From Plutella xylostella (lineage: Eukaryota; Arthropoda; Insecta; Lepidoptera; Plutellidae), in NCBI RefSeq assembly GCF_932276165.1, contig NC_064001.1:7943501-8007500 (forward strand): a stretch of 64,000 nt of DNA, written 5' to 3'. The notes beneath the pieces are model-generated. The model made no database searches, was not told where the DNA came from, and saw only the letters and a program-made list of their open reading frames with translations. The translations under genes and the position numbers were made by a program. Below, piece by piece: positions 40,590-53,180 of the stretch (position 1 is its first letter; every line of letters starts with the position of its first letter).

Positions 40590-41060
40590 CTGAAGAAGTT
40601 CAGTTGCGGAGTTCCACAGCGGTAGGTCTTGGACCCCTCTGCTGTGGAACTTGGCATACAACGCGGTCCTGCAAATCAAGCTCGCAAACGGCGTTAGCAC
40701 AGTGCATTTTTCTAATGTCACACAGGTCGTGAGGTAGGCTGAGAGCCTCCTTCGGGGATGACATCCCAATGATTCATTACGAAAAAATTGCTGCAGCTGT
40801 GCTCGCCATGCAGTGCATGGGCTACTTCCGAATCTGGGGGGCTGTTGCAAAGGAGTCCGTTGCCTCTATACGGTACGGGTTCCGTGCGATCTATGATCCT
40901 TCCGGGAGCACCTGTCTTGTCAAGTCGAAGAGAATGGCTCGTATTCGACGCAACCTGCAGTACTGGTGGGATTGGTTGGAGGACAGGACAGCAGGAAGCT
41001 GCAGCAGCCGTCATGCTGTGATTCGACGCATAGATGCAAAAAAAAGTTGAAAGTAACTTC
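40590..41060 (+). pseudogene. Possible decayed LINE reverse transcriptase remnant
   Basis: The plus strand shows GVPQ(R), a stop, then in a shifted frame GP-LLWNLAYNAVL, resembling the GVPQGSVLGPLLWN block of R1-like LINEs. A 93-residue frame follows (40769-41050) without recognisable motifs. Frameshifts and stops show it is dead. The R1-like placement is inference. Confidence 0.4.
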
Positions 41061-41664
41061 ATGTTAATAAAATATTAGATCTTAATTTAACAACATAACA
41101 TTGCAAAAAAAAATTAACATTGTTGAGTATGTTATTGTAATTTACTAAGGTATTAATAAAAACAAAGGCTTATTGCATAGTTTTCGTTCACGTTCGCCTA
41201 CATCGCACGTTGTATATGAGAATAAAGGGTATAATTACAAGTTTTCTTGTTTAAAAATCACGGTTTGGGGTTTAGAGGAAAACAAATGGTAAAATGCGGA
41301 ATACAGTTTTTTTTTTTCGAATAAAGAGGAAAACATGTGAATTCAAAAAACGTTTCTATTGACACCAAAGAGTACTTTTCGCCGAGAAAAGTGGATTTAC
41401 AATGTTTGCGATCTAAAGTGATGATAGAACTAGAACTTATTTTTTCAGTTCACCTGCTGTTGAGTGAAATCGTAATTAGGTAAATGACTCCTTGACATGA
41501 AAATAACTTTTTTTTTATAATCGTTATAACAAAACCGTTTTTTTTAATACAGCAATATTTGTAGGTGTACTTACAGTGAGCAAAAGAGCGCAGCAAGGTG
41601 TAAATTTTTTGGTTTTTAAGAAACAAAAATATTATTTCTATCATATCCCAAATACACATAAGTA

Positions 41665-41735
41665 CTTAAAAAAAAAAATACACACTCTCGCCTTGTACTA
41701 ATGTACTCCCTTGCGGGGGTACTTACATGTTATTA
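41665..41735 (-). repeat. SINE 3' fragment (same family as 59131)
   Basis: On the minus strand GGGAGTACATTAGTACAAGG matches the 3' end of the tRNA-derived SINE at 59131-59400. Its tRNA-like head is missing. Confidence 0.6.
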
Positions 41736-41794
41736 TTTTTCTGGTGACCTCCCCATATCCCTTTGCCAGCTACGTAACCTTTTGTGACACCCTG

Positions 41795-42165
41795 TATATG
41801 CAGAGTTCTGCAAACTACTGTTCTGCTTTTGAAACACCAAAAAAAAAACAGGTCGTCTAACTAAAAGGTCACGTGACCAAAAAAAAATTATATGAAGAAG
41901 CGTTTTTTTCATGAATATAAAAAATTACGTAGGATAAAAGTTTTTCAGAGTGACGCCTGAGTAACGCCCTTTCGGCTAACTATACTTTTTTTATTACACG
42001 GGGGCAGAGTTTAATACAACACCCTGAACTATTAAACTCTGATAATATTTTCGCGATTTTTTTACATTCTGATTTCATTTCCTGGCTTAGAAATAACATC
42101 AATAACATGCTGCACACGTAGGTTTCGGCATAGTATTAAACCCTTTTTGCAACAACCTGTATAAA
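41795..42165. repeat. Diverged relative of family C repeats
   Basis: Carries ACACCCTGTATA and AAAAGGTCACGTGACC, then CAGAGTGACGCCTGAGTAAC and a final TTGCAACAACCTGTATA. The plan resembles 39705-39965 with many changes. Confidence 0.4.
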
Positions 42166-42606
42166 TATCGGCACGGGTACGACTTTATATATAATTAATT
42201 ATTAAATATTAAAAATACTTTCAAATAAAAATAAATATTTTCGTATCACAAAACAATATTACTTACTTAGTATATTTTTAACAAAGTGGCATGTCTTCAC
42301 TTTTATGTTTTCGAGTACTATGTTAAAATTTCATGTCATTGTCCGTAGAACGCCCCGCATACCTCAACCCCCCCTCACTAGATTTGACAGATTCTGATTT
42401 TCTTCCAGCTTTAGTGACAGCCTTAATATTTTAATCTGTGGATACACTTTTATGTGCTTCATTGAAAGTTTGAAAATTATTAAGTTCAATTTTACTTTTT
42501 TTAAAGTACGAGTATCTATGTCTAAACTGCTTGTCTGAATTTCAAAGTACTTCGAAAACTTACGGCGTTTTCATGCCTAGATCCTAACTAATATATATCC
42601 TAACTA

Positions 42607-42843
42607 TCCTAACTAATATTATAAATGCGAAAGTAACTGTGTCTGTCTGTCTGTCTGTCTGTCTGTTACTCTTTCACGCCGAAACTACTGAACGGATTTG
42701 AATGAAATTTGGAATACATATAGTATAGACCCTGGGAAAGAACATAGGCTACTTTTTATCCCGGAATTCCCACGGGAAAACCTTTTAAGGCGAAGCGAAG
42801 CTCGCGGGAACAGCTAGTTATATTATAAATGCGAAAGTAACTG

Positions 42844-42878
<35 letters not shown>

Positions 42879-43029
42879 TACTCTTTCACGCCAAAACTAC
42901 TGAACGGATTTGAATGAAATTTGGTATACATACGGTCTAGACCCTGGGAAAGAACATAGGCTACTTTTTATTCCGGAATTCCCACGGGAAAACTTTTTAA
43001 GGCGAAGCGAAGCGCGCGGGACCAGCTAG
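42607..43029 (+). mobile_element. Tandem pair of Helitron-like elements
   Basis: The first unit (42607-42817) begins TCCTAACTAATATTATAAAT and ends ACAGCTAG. The second (42819-43029) follows after a single T, lacks the first bases and ends CCAGCTAG. Both contain (TGTC)n, CGGATTTGAATGAAATTTGG and CGGAATTCCCACGGGAAAAC. They are non-autonomous, with no Rep/helicase. Confidence 0.75.
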
Positions 43030-43590
43030 AACTGTATAATGCTAACCTCCTGAATCTGGTTGTGCCTAAATCAATAACTTCAAAATTACGTAGGTAATTT
43101 AGTTCTACCCAACATGATAAGGTTTCCGATTTTCGGAATAAAGAAAATCGAACAGGTCCTGTGTCATAAATAAAATATTTTCTTCTCAAATGGAAACCAT
43201 AAAGGAAGATCGCTCATTAATCTAACAAGGCTGCGGTAACAAGCTTCATAAAGACTTCTTCTATTTTTATACGCCATTCAGTTTGTACACAGAAAATGGA
43301 AGATATTTTTATATGACACCCGCCCAGAGTGAACTATAAAATTATTTCTTTGCTTATAAATAAGTCGGTTGGAGAGCAAAGGGGCTGATTGAGTCGAATT
43401 TAAATAATTTAACATTTTAGACTTGCATGATTCTACCAACTAACTTTTAGCTAAAGCTGTCCAGGGGGTTGGACATTAGATCAATCGATCTGTTCCGTGA
43501 ATTATAAAGAGTCAGTTTCTTGTGTATTTATACGGCATTTTAGTCAAAATTAAGTAGGTTTATTTCTTGAATTTATCATTTATTAATAAC
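43030..43590. other. Intergenic, nothing recognised
   Basis: No supported feature in this AT-rich stretch. Confidence 0.5.
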
Positions 43591-43604
43591 ACACTGTTAT
43601 TGAA

Positions 43605-43705
43605 ATGTTCCAGTGACATAGCACTAAATTACTACTACAGAAAAACTCCTATATTGAACAACATTTAACAGCGCATCAGAATATTACCAACTAACATCTG
43701 TTTGA
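43605..43705 (+). repeat. Diverged family A fragment
   Basis: TGAAATGTTCCAGTGACATA, then AACAGCGCATCAGAATATTACCAACTAAC, the second part matching 45541-45575 inside the long family A copy. The outer terminus is missing. (Only the first 20 bases of each block are diagnostic.). Confidence 0.4.
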
Positions 43706-44577
43706 TGACTCCTACAGTCAGATGATACAACCGAAAGATACCGTACAATACAACAAAAACAACCGGAATCCCTGAAACAGTACTCTCACCACATTCATTA
43801 GCTGAATGAATAGTCAATCACACAAGCAGATATAAATCCACCGAAACGTGCAAGACAAGTACTGTTCCGCAGAGAAGAGCTTTGTGGCAGTACAATTAAG
43901 TGGTGAGCGCTAAAGCACGAATTACACTGAAGGCTTCGAACAAAACGTATCGACAACCCCAGAGCGTGATTCAGGGATTGTAGTTACGACGGGTTTACAT
44001 GCTATTTAGGAAACATGAGCATTCCTAATGTTGAATAGATTGGGTTTTTCTTTTTAGTGTCTCGGTGACAAGCACTAGTCTAGGTTTTGTCACTGTGAAG
44101 AGAGAGTAGTCGGATTAGCTGTCAGGGGCAGATGGTATGGTATGAGGATGGTTGATATGCCTCCGGGAGGCTCCATTGATGTACCCCTCAATTGAGTAGG
44201 TACCTACCTATTTTATTCCCCTAAGCGTTTAGGGATAAAGGGTCGAGCATTTTTAGGTCTACCTATCAAATATTCTTGATACCTATTTTGATTGTAAGTA
44301 TTCGCTGTACGATCTCGGAAAAAAATATATATTTAAAAGCAGGCGTGTAATTGGAAGTAATCTTGATAAAAAAAACCTAAAGCGAGACACTTCTTGGTAC
44401 ACTTTTCAAGAATTTCAGGTGCATCTTTTCATATTTATAAAGACTCGAGTCCTCAAAAGCATAAACGGCAGCATATTTGAAAGTTCATAAAACGATTAAG
44501 GCGGAGTGTACCGGCTCCTCAATCCAGGCTGCTGACCATTACACGGAAGTTAGATCGCCATTAAATTCAACTTTGCT

Positions 44578-44628
44578 GACGGCGCGCGGGGCGGGCGGCG
44601 GCGCGGGCGGGCGCGGGGCGCGGTAGCT
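44578..44628. promoter_or_regulatory. GC-rich island
   Basis: About 50 bp is almost entirely G and C (for example GCGCGGGGCGGGCGGCGGCG) in otherwise AT-rich DNA. It could be a promoter-type CpG island with GC boxes for an unrecognised gene whose exons lie outside the window. No initiator, TATA box or coding exon can be tied to it. Confidence 0.3.
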
Positions 44629-44666
44629 GCTTTAGCTTTAATTCTAGTTTCGACTTACGACTTCAG

Positions 44667-44765
44667 GAGGGTTTGCTCTACCTCGAAAAAAACTATCCAA
44701 CGAGAGCTCACATGCGATAGTTTACTGCAACGAGATAGAGTCAGTCGTGGTTAGTGCAAAGCGTT
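44667..44765 (-). repeat. Copy 2 of the unnamed ~100-bp repeat
   Basis: GGAGGGTTTGCTCTACCTCG, then ACGAGAGCTC, then CAACGAGATAGAGTCAGTCG follows the order of the copies at 52795 and 55333. A tempting initiator-like TCAGTC here belongs to the repeat. Confidence 0.5.
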
Positions 44766-45428
44766 CAGAAACATAGTTTGTCGTTAGCTAGAGTGACCGT
44801 CCAGTGCCATCTTAGAAGGTGTGGAGAAACGTGAAGCGGAGGTCCTGCTAAGCGTTAGCCTTTTACGGTTTATTCGTGAGTCGTTAAGAGTTAAGTTTGA
44901 AAAGCAAGTGTTAAAGGGAGTGAGGACTATAAGGGCCTGATTATGTTTTAAGACTTTACACAGCACTGTTTATTCGAGACAGAATCGAATTATTTTACAA
45001 TAAAATGTAGCTATACAAATGTACTCTTATGCAATGTTGCATTAGCTGAATATTGCACAAATAGATACTTACATAAATACTTGTCAAATACATACAAAAA
45101 CGAAGCTTTAAAAATAGCAGACTCAGGCCGCCGCTCGATACATCTGAGTGTACAGAATTCAATCAGTTAAACCTTCTTTCTTCGTTTATTCCAATCATTA
45201 CGATCGAGGAGTTTCTGAAGGAAACAAACTTTATCACCAGGGAAGTTGAACGTCAGTCCCGCGAGGGTACGCCGCGGCGCGATCATGTAACTGCAATAAT
45301 GGTAAATATAAAAAAAAAACGAGGATAAAAAACTGGGTTTGCAAAAACAAAGAGGAAAACTTTATGGGAAACAGAGCAGATAGGTATGGATAAAAAAAAC
45401 TTTGCAAGGTACGGACTTAATAAAAAAA

Positions 45429-45990
45429 AACTACACCGAGTAATAAAAAAGTTCCAGTGAGAAAATCACAAAGTATATCCTAAAGGGAAAAGGCTAGCTC
45501 AGAGACGCCGTCTGCAATATTGAAGTAGGTGAGTATGTTAACAGTGCATCAGAATATTTACTTACCAACTAAAAACGTAACAATTTCGATGGCATTTTAA
45601 ATTAAATGTTTAAAAAAGTTGTGCAATTTGTAAATAATATAATATATGCTTAGGAATAATGGATGCTTTTGCCTCATTAGATTTGAAGTATATTTAAAGG
45701 GACCAAACGTCAAAATAAAGTCACTTTAGTGAATAAGTTTCAAAGATTTAAAGTTACCAAAGTTTTTGTGTACTTTTCAACAATTATTTACTCGCACAAA
45801 AATAAATTATAATCAAAAATATTGATGGAGGCATAATTCTGAAATAACAAAGTTTATTAAAATATATATTTGACCTTCATTTGAATCATAGGCATATTCC
45901 CTATTGGACTTTAATGTTTAATGACGTTTTAAAAACTTAAAGGACGTTTCTGCAACTGGGTGAAACTTTTTCAATACTTGCGAGTGTATT
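45429..45990. mobile_element. Long family A element (~560 bp)
   Basis: Left end ACACCGAGTAATAAAAAAGT and right end AAACTTTTTCAATACTTGCG with GAGTGTATT are degraded versions of the family A termini. The interior contains GACGCCGTCTGCAATATTGA, shared with 60389. It may be closer to the parental element. No transposase frame survives. Confidence 0.5.
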
Positions 45991-46384
45991 ATTTGCTTTA
46001 CGTGATCAGGCCGCAGGGAGCCTTCAGTTGAGTTACGTGATGTATTTAAATCTTCAAGTTATATCTATTAAGGGTACAAGCGATTCAGTTTAACTACAGG
46101 TGGGAACTTGGTACTCTCAGTGGAAGTTTCGTTTGCAGAATGTCGGATGGCGGATGCTTTTCATTAATATGTAGCATCGTTCTCATTTCATAATTGAGAC
46201 ATTTCGTGTTTATAAGTTTGTTATCTAAACTTTGCTGTAAACGGAATACGGAGATATCTGAGCTTGTGTTGGAGTTTCAATTCAGTTAGGCAATGGATTT
46301 TGGGTTAGGCGACGTCTTTGGTGGGTTTCAAATATGTGCTTGAAACCCTATGAAGTACATATTTAAGTATTTAAAAAATTACTT

Positions 46385-46515
46385 AAGCGTTGATAGCGAG
46401 CTGCGAGCCACTGGACTAAGCTGGAGCGAGGCCAAAAATATAGCCGAAGATAGGCGGAAGTAGCTAGTGGGGACCCTTTGCACCTCTAGGGTGTCATAGG
46501 ACTATAACAACGACA
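46385..46515 (+). pseudogene. RTE-type LINE C-terminal remnant
   Basis: The plus strand reads TGLSWSEAKNIAEDRRK, then a stop where Trp is expected, then LVGTLCTSR, resembling the last residues of RTE-like proteins. It lies just upstream of a SINE. Confidence 0.5.
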
Positions 46516-46654
46516 ACAGAAATACCTTTTGGTATTGCAGCTCTTCTGTCTAGTCAGATGGATTGACTACACACGGGTAGCTGATAAAAGCGACATGAGG
46601 GAAGCCGTAGACAGAGTGATTTAGGGTTCCTTGGGACAGACATCATGTAGGTAA

Positions 46655-47040
46655 CTGCCTCTGTGGTCTAGTGGTTGAATCTTCGCTTCATGACCAAGGG
46701 GTCCCGGGTTCGATTCCCGGGTGGGACCATCAATTTGTGTTTCTAAATTGTGGTTCTAAGTTTGGTTAGGACATAGAAGGCTGATCACCTGATGTCCGAA
46801 ACAGTGAAACAATCCATGCTGTCGGATGGGCATGTAAAGCAGTCGGTCCTGCGCCTAGCTCTCTCCAGTCGTGTCGGTCAATCCGTCCTATTGGGCTATG
46901 AGGGTGATGGAACAGAGAGTGCTCCTGTGTACTGCGCACACACTTGGCCACTATAATCTACTCCTGCGTAGAGGCTGATCTCAATTGAGATTGGCCGCCG
47001 TAGTCGAAATTCGGCTAGGAGGACATTATTAGGTACCGAC
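46655..47040 (+). mobile_element. tRNA-derived SINE
   Basis: The head is tRNA-like, with an A box (TGGTCTAGTGG) and a B box (GGTTCGATTCC). The body contains CTCTCTCCAGTCGTGTCGGT and TTGAGATTGGCCGCCGTAGT, a segment common to lepidopteran SINEs. It would be transcribed by Pol III. It is not a free-standing tRNA gene, because a SINE body follows directly. Confidence 0.75.
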
Positions 47041-50000
47041 AGCTGTGGGGTAAGCACCACCAAACTTGTCAAATCCTTCGTAACTTGTATGGATCTGACA
47101 GATGATTGACAGGCGGGCGACGCTGCTTCTGGATTGTTAATTGCTAACGTATCAATGGTGGTATGGTAGCTTGTGACTTCCCCAGACATTTGGAAAATAG
47201 CAACGTGACTTTTTACTGACGATACTTTTAATATTATTATAAAGTTATTATTATGAAAACTGTACGGAAAAAGTAGCTTGGTAGTGTGATCGGATCAGAT
47301 AGAATGATGGCATTTTAAATAACATATTTTCCGATTGAGAAGGTTAAGAAGATGATTAAGAAGGTATTTTAGTTGTACCTTATTCATTAATTGAATTTTG
47401 ACCTGTTAAACATAATTTTGTTTTAAAGTATAAGTCAAAATTCAATCATAAGTTTGTTACTTTCCGAAAGTAAGTAAGTATACTTAATTAAATTCGCTTA
47501 ATTATCATGTAGCCGTTATTGAATAGTTAATTTCAAAATTATTTCAAGGAAATAACAACATTGTACATTATTACTTAAGGTAGTTTGTGCAATAAAGTAT
47601 AAACAAATAAAAAAGTAATTTACATTCTAAATTTTCCTCGAATTTGGAAAGGCGAGTCCACCTAAATTATCTGAATTTGAAATAGTTAAGTTTAATATAG
47701 AAATGCACTTCATATTTTACTATTAAATCCATAATAGATATACCGAACTACTTATTTGCACTAGCATAGATTGCCAAGTTTAGCAGAACGTGAGTATGGA
47801 ATGCAGCGCCGTGATTTACTGAAAGTATCTTCTACAGTGAAAGACTGGGCCTTAATTATTAATTAATAACTAAAAAAATGCGTTCCCTACGTTATCTGAG
47901 TTTACCTGTGAATGTCTGTTTTCCAGCCATGTTGCATCAAAATTGATGAAGCCGTATTAAAGCTGACCCAATTTCTTGTCACAGATGCTTGTTTTGACCC
48001 AGTTAAAGAATAACCAACTAAACCAATATAGACAACTAATAAAATTTATTTCCAGGTGGACACAGACATACAAGATTTAAAAAAACTCGCGTGCAACGTC
48101 GCTCAATATTACCCGGCTAAATAAAAAGGCTCTGGTTTCGGCCAAACAACGAAGGCTGTCGCGGCTCGCTAACGAACCTCTTTGTTACACCTGCAGAGCT
48201 AAAAGCTGACTGCCACCATTATTTTGGGCTTTGCTGACCATTGCTGCTGGCACTAAATGAGTTTCGTAAAAAGCGGTAGCTGAAAGTTTGCAGCCAGCAT
48301 TTTAGGGTTAGGCGGGTGTTGTGTACGATTGCATTTAGTTTTTCTTCAGTTTGGGCGCATTTTATGGTTTTTCTTTCTTTTTTATCTACAGGTGCAACCA
48401 TTGTATGACAAGTCGCTATAAAAAATATGTAGCTTACCTTTGTTTGTATATTCTGGGTTGACGTAGGCGCGTTTTCAAAGTAAGTGCTATTACCCACATA
48501 TTTATTATTACGTGTTTAAGTTATGATATTTATCTACTTCTACTTAGCGTGTGAATACCAAAAATACAGCTGTATTCGAGTATTAGGGATGCTTCTTTTA
48601 AGGTCCTTGTGAATCTTGTGATGTTTGTAATGAAATTGTAGATTTCATGATACGTAGCTAGGTACAATAAAACTATTAAGTCCTGAAAACGGAAGTGGAT
48701 CCGGAACGGAAATTTATTTTATTATGTAAATGTAAGTAAATAACTGATAATGTTAAAAAGTCTTTTCAAAATCGCACTCTTTAATGTCAGGACTTTATAG
48801 TTGGACTGTATTTCTTACTATAAATTGACTACGTTACTTGGGTAAAATTTACCTATTAGGAGAATAGCTTTTCGTATTACGTAATTTACCTAATCACCCT
48901 TGACAAAGTTCCAATATCACATATTGGTGTTATATCTTAGCCGTAGACACTGTGAGAGTTTACCAAGCCAAGCTTTCGACCTTAAATTCATGTGGCCTAA
49001 GACTCGGTTTTGAACTGTAAGTTTAATGCGTGATTGGTGCTCAACTGTACATGGTTACCAAAAGTTTGGTGATTATCGCTTATCTACATGGCTATCGGCG
49101 CATATTAGTTTTAACAGGAAAAGTTTCACAATACTGTAGAGACCCGGGATACGAAAATAATATCTGCTATAGTGTGGCTTTAAGGCACTTTATCAAACCT
49201 CCGATTATAAGGTAAGTATATTAATATTTGTTACTTAAGCAATTACTTACCATCATACGAATCATTATAGGCTTAAAATTTGTTACTTATTACTTTATAA
49301 TTTGTTATAAATTTATTAAATTTAAAAACCCCCAACAAGCGAACTTGCAAAGCAAGGCAATGTAGTTCAAGTTCAAATACATAGATGGCGTCACCTGTTC
49401 TACTTGTGTTTGAATCAAGGAACACAGTACCTACCTACCTTTCTACTAACGGATGCTTGAGTGATCCTAAAATAGTTAGTTTCTTTAATATTAACATTTT
49501 TTTATTTCTTAGTCTGTATAGTGATAGAATATTTAGAAAAATAACACATCACTTACTTAAAAATATACGATGTGATGGACCAACATTGACACTGATTTTG
49601 GGTGTTTAGAATTACTTCTTCTGCCACAAAAAAACGCTCTATATTTTTGAACATAGACCTAAGTATTATACCTATCCGCTGCATTTGAACTGGGTATCGG
49701 CGACTTTTTTCCGTTAAAGCCTCCCGTGTGGATACGTTTCTTTGAAACTTCTGAAGGATTCTATAAAAGTAAATTATCCTGATCTTTAGAAATTCGAATC
49801 TTTTAGTTTTTTTTTGTAAAACTGATAGAAGGTATTTTGAATAAAAGTGACTTGATTAAAAAGGTTTGCTTACTCTTACGTACTCTGCCTCAGGAATGAA
49901 AAAGTACTGGCTGTTTTTCATTAAAATTAGGCCTTTTTGTCAGGAGGACCCTTGAAGATGTAATTACGGTATTGGACCCAATGAAAGGGCCCTTTCGGGT

Positions 50001-52790
50001 CCTTACGTCAGGTCGGGTTTCGCCATGTTTGTAAGAAATGATTTTTTTTTGCATATGCCTTTAGACATACCTTTAGACTGAGACTTTAGATATATTAGAT
50101 CCAGAATACTAAGTTAATTGACACGATTGCGTAGATTTAAAACATAGGAAAAAAAAAACTTACGGGAGACTAGTACTTTGAGTTGCTTGTTGGCGATCAT
50201 TTGCCCGTCTAGTACCTACAGGTTTGATTATTTATCGAAAATTATAAAAGTTTACGTTTTCTCCCATACCAAGTGGCGCCTCTAGCGGAAACTATGATTA
50301 AACTTTTGACAGATACCTAATGTATGCAGAAAGGAAACCTAAAAGATTTTCGTTTTAAAAAATTGCAAAACAGCATTGACGGCCTGTACTAAATATGTAC
50401 TTATTTCAGAATAGATATCAAATATATTCATAAGAACAGTGATAATGACAAATCATAAACGGTATCACTCTACTATAACTGGCTACGAAGCACAATAGTT
50501 GGGAACAAAATTCATATTCCCCAGTTAATAAGGATTAAACCGTCGATTAAAGTTAAACTTCCAGTGAGTGGCTCGACTTAAAGTTTGTTTGCACTGAGCT
50601 TAAGCTTAGATCGAAACCGACGAGGCTTCGATGTTTATCTCCTCACTACTCGCAGGCTGTCCGAATGCGTAAGCCTCTGGGATTAAAATATAGCCTGATA
50701 TGGGGCAATATAAAATTTCCACTCCAAATAGAGGACATAGACTTCACATTTATTTAAATAAATGTGAATATTATAAAAAAGAATTGATTGGTAGAAGGTA
50801 GGTATTTGTTGCATGCTATTTATAGACAAGTTATTAGACAAGCTACTATTGTTGCGCTTATTTAGAGAATGCTAAACCGTGAGAAATTCATTGTTTGATG
50901 ATTAAAAATTTAAGCAGATACCTAAACTCTAGTAGCCTATAAAATATATAATTCACTTGCCCCATATAAACCTGCCTATACAACCTTTTAAATAGTTTAA
51001 GTTTTGTAAAACTAGACATAAACTTCCTCTTAATTCTGTCTCCTTATTCTGAGTGCACTAATTGAAGCCGCCACTTAACACATTTGGAAGATTAATAAAT
51101 GTGTTGAAATTGTGCCGAGTCATGTTCTTGCAATCCATCTTGATACGAACAGGAAAAATATTTTGTAAAATTGCGAATTAATAGGCCGCCGCCCCGTAAC
51201 CCTCTTTAAAATATAATTGATTATATTTTTTGAGTAAATGTAAGAGTGAGTTTGTACTGAAATGTATGGCAGGAGGATGTAAATCAAGCAATCCTTATAC
51301 CTACTTAAAGTTTATAATATATAATATTTTAAAACCGTTACTATACCTACTTATAGCCGATATTTATATGGTTATTGTAAAAAAAACATACCTAATATAA
51401 ATTATGAGAGTGGATATTTGTTATCGTTTATGTCTGAAACTAGGAATTTAGATTCATCCTCACAGGAAACATTTGTGTGTATGTAACGAATTTTGTAAAC
51501 TAAATACTAAAAATTAATTAACCGATTTCAAAAAATATTTACTGTTATAATGAAACCTCTTGAGTGCTATGGAAGGGGCACTTAGGTATAGCAATTTCTA
51601 GGCAACTCAATAATAATCGAGAATCAATATACCTAAGTAGGTACCAAACCACTTTTAAAATTAGAATTCTAAATTTAAACTTCAGAATAAGCAGAAGTTG
51701 GAACATCACCAAAAAAGAAACCTTAAATTTTATTTTACTAACCCCCGGAGAATATTGCGAAAGGCCGACTGCATGTTTGCAGCCAGTGCGAGGTACGTGC
51801 AACATTTTCATAAGCAACCTCTTTCGAACGCCGATAACGTATTGAGCCTTAAAATGCTCCTATATAACGTTTACGACGCACGCTCTAAATTATTTATCGA
51901 CCAATACGTCTGTATTTTCTTGATTTCTTATCTAGTGGCCCTTTCGAAGATGATTTCTATTATTCATGATTTTTCGTCAGTTTAGTAGGTATAATATTTA
52001 TAATGTGTGTGCTTACAATAATCTAATTAGGCATATATTTTTTGTTTTTAATGTTAAATTTAGATTTAATGCGTATACATAATATATTTCTGAGTTAGCG
52101 TGTATTCTGTTGTGCTAATTCTCCGTATTAGCTTTGCCGGTTGCTCTTTGTATGGTAGAAAATTAAATTAAAATTGCCTCTCTTGGTTTATCTTTGTTTC
52201 CAACTTCGGCGATGCTTGAAAATACTGTATTTTTGTTTCTTATTCTGCTGTTGCTGTGTAAATGGCTTTACATTTTCTTTATTTATTTAACAAAGTTATT
52301 TTAATATTGAATTGTTACTCGCGGACTTAAGTCTTATTCAATGTTGGATAAAATGTGTGTTGATCTGTAAATTTTCGTCGGTTAAACTGTATGCTTGGAT
52401 TTCCATAATGTTTGAAAACACGACATATACAATAATAGACTGTTGATAAGTTGTATTTGGTAGGCCTTGGTAGCCTACGTAATGATAGAAATATTTAAAA
52501 AATATATAGGTAGTCATGGATTTTCCATGTTTATAATAATTTGAATACAGGCATTACGAATAAAATAAGTACCTTTGTTTTTCACAATGATTGTTATGCA
52601 ATGTGTACCTACAGTTACTATTAAGGCTATATTTAAACAAAATACGGTGCAACGGCAAAAATAGGATTATACTAAACAGATCACAGGTGAGTGTTCGAAC
52701 GCCTATTTCTCATCAAAGTTTAATAATATATTTTATCGAAGCCCGCGTCTATAATTCCCTGACCCCCCACCTCTTACCCCCTATCACCTC
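47040..52790. other. Long intergenic or intronic stretch, no gene recognised
   Basis: AT-rich DNA with no supportable coding exon. One weak candidate terminal exon at 48057-48124 is discussed in the findings. GAAAGGGCCCTTTC at about 49983 is a small palindrome. Confidence 0.4.
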
Positions 52791-52794
52791 CGGA

Positions 52795-52890
52795 GGGTTA
52801 CTCTATACTGACGAACGAACGAGAGCTGTCATGTAATCGGCACGTTCAATACAACGAGATAGAGTCGTGAGTCGCGCAGCATTTCCCCGA
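52795..52890 (-). repeat. Copy 3 of the unnamed ~100-bp repeat
   Basis: GGGTTACTCTATACTGACG, then ACGAGAGCTGTCATG, then CGGCACGTTCAATACAACGA and GATAGAGTCGTGAGTCGCGC. This and the 55333 copy best define the family. Confidence 0.65.
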
Positions 52891-53180
52891 AACTTAATTT
52901 TTGGTCATTTAGAAGTCTTCTTCTTCTTATCGTGTCGACGACAAACCAACAAAGTCGCTTAATAATACATGCCCAGAACTGGGCCACTGATACTGCACCG
53001 CTGGTAGCGGTCATGAGCTCTTCCCGCGTACAGGTGTAGGGACACGCGGGGTATGAAGTAAGGTGCACCATAGTTTGTGGCGCTTCACACAGATTTTGTG
53101 CATCCGTGAATCCCCACCTAGCCATATTGTCCTTACTACGACCGACCTGTGTTCGAAGTCGGTTTAAAGACTTCCATATA
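52880..53180 (-). pseudogene. LINE C-terminal (zinc-knuckle region) remnant
   Basis: The minus strand reads SLNRLRTQVGRSKDNMARWG, then CEAPQTMVHLTSYPACPYTC and SGAVSVAQFWA. This resembles the Cys/His-containing C-terminus of LINE ORF2 proteins (usual form CG..QTM.HL..C). One Cys appears lost. It runs directly into the ~100-bp repeat, which may be the LINE's 3' UTR. Confidence 0.55.

Noticed and set aside
44735..44881. Initiator-like TCAGTC plus a GTGAGT donor as a 5' UTR exon
   Set aside because: The initiator-like bases fall inside a copy of the ~100-bp dispersed repeat, so the match has little weight.
46660..46730. Possible tRNA gene
   Set aside because: A and B boxes are present, but the stems pair poorly and a SINE body follows directly. 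It was called a SINE head instead. The same applies at 59131-59210.
48219..48497. 92-residue minus-strand frame
   Set aside because: It begins with GTG, not ATG, has no acceptor at its start and no motif.
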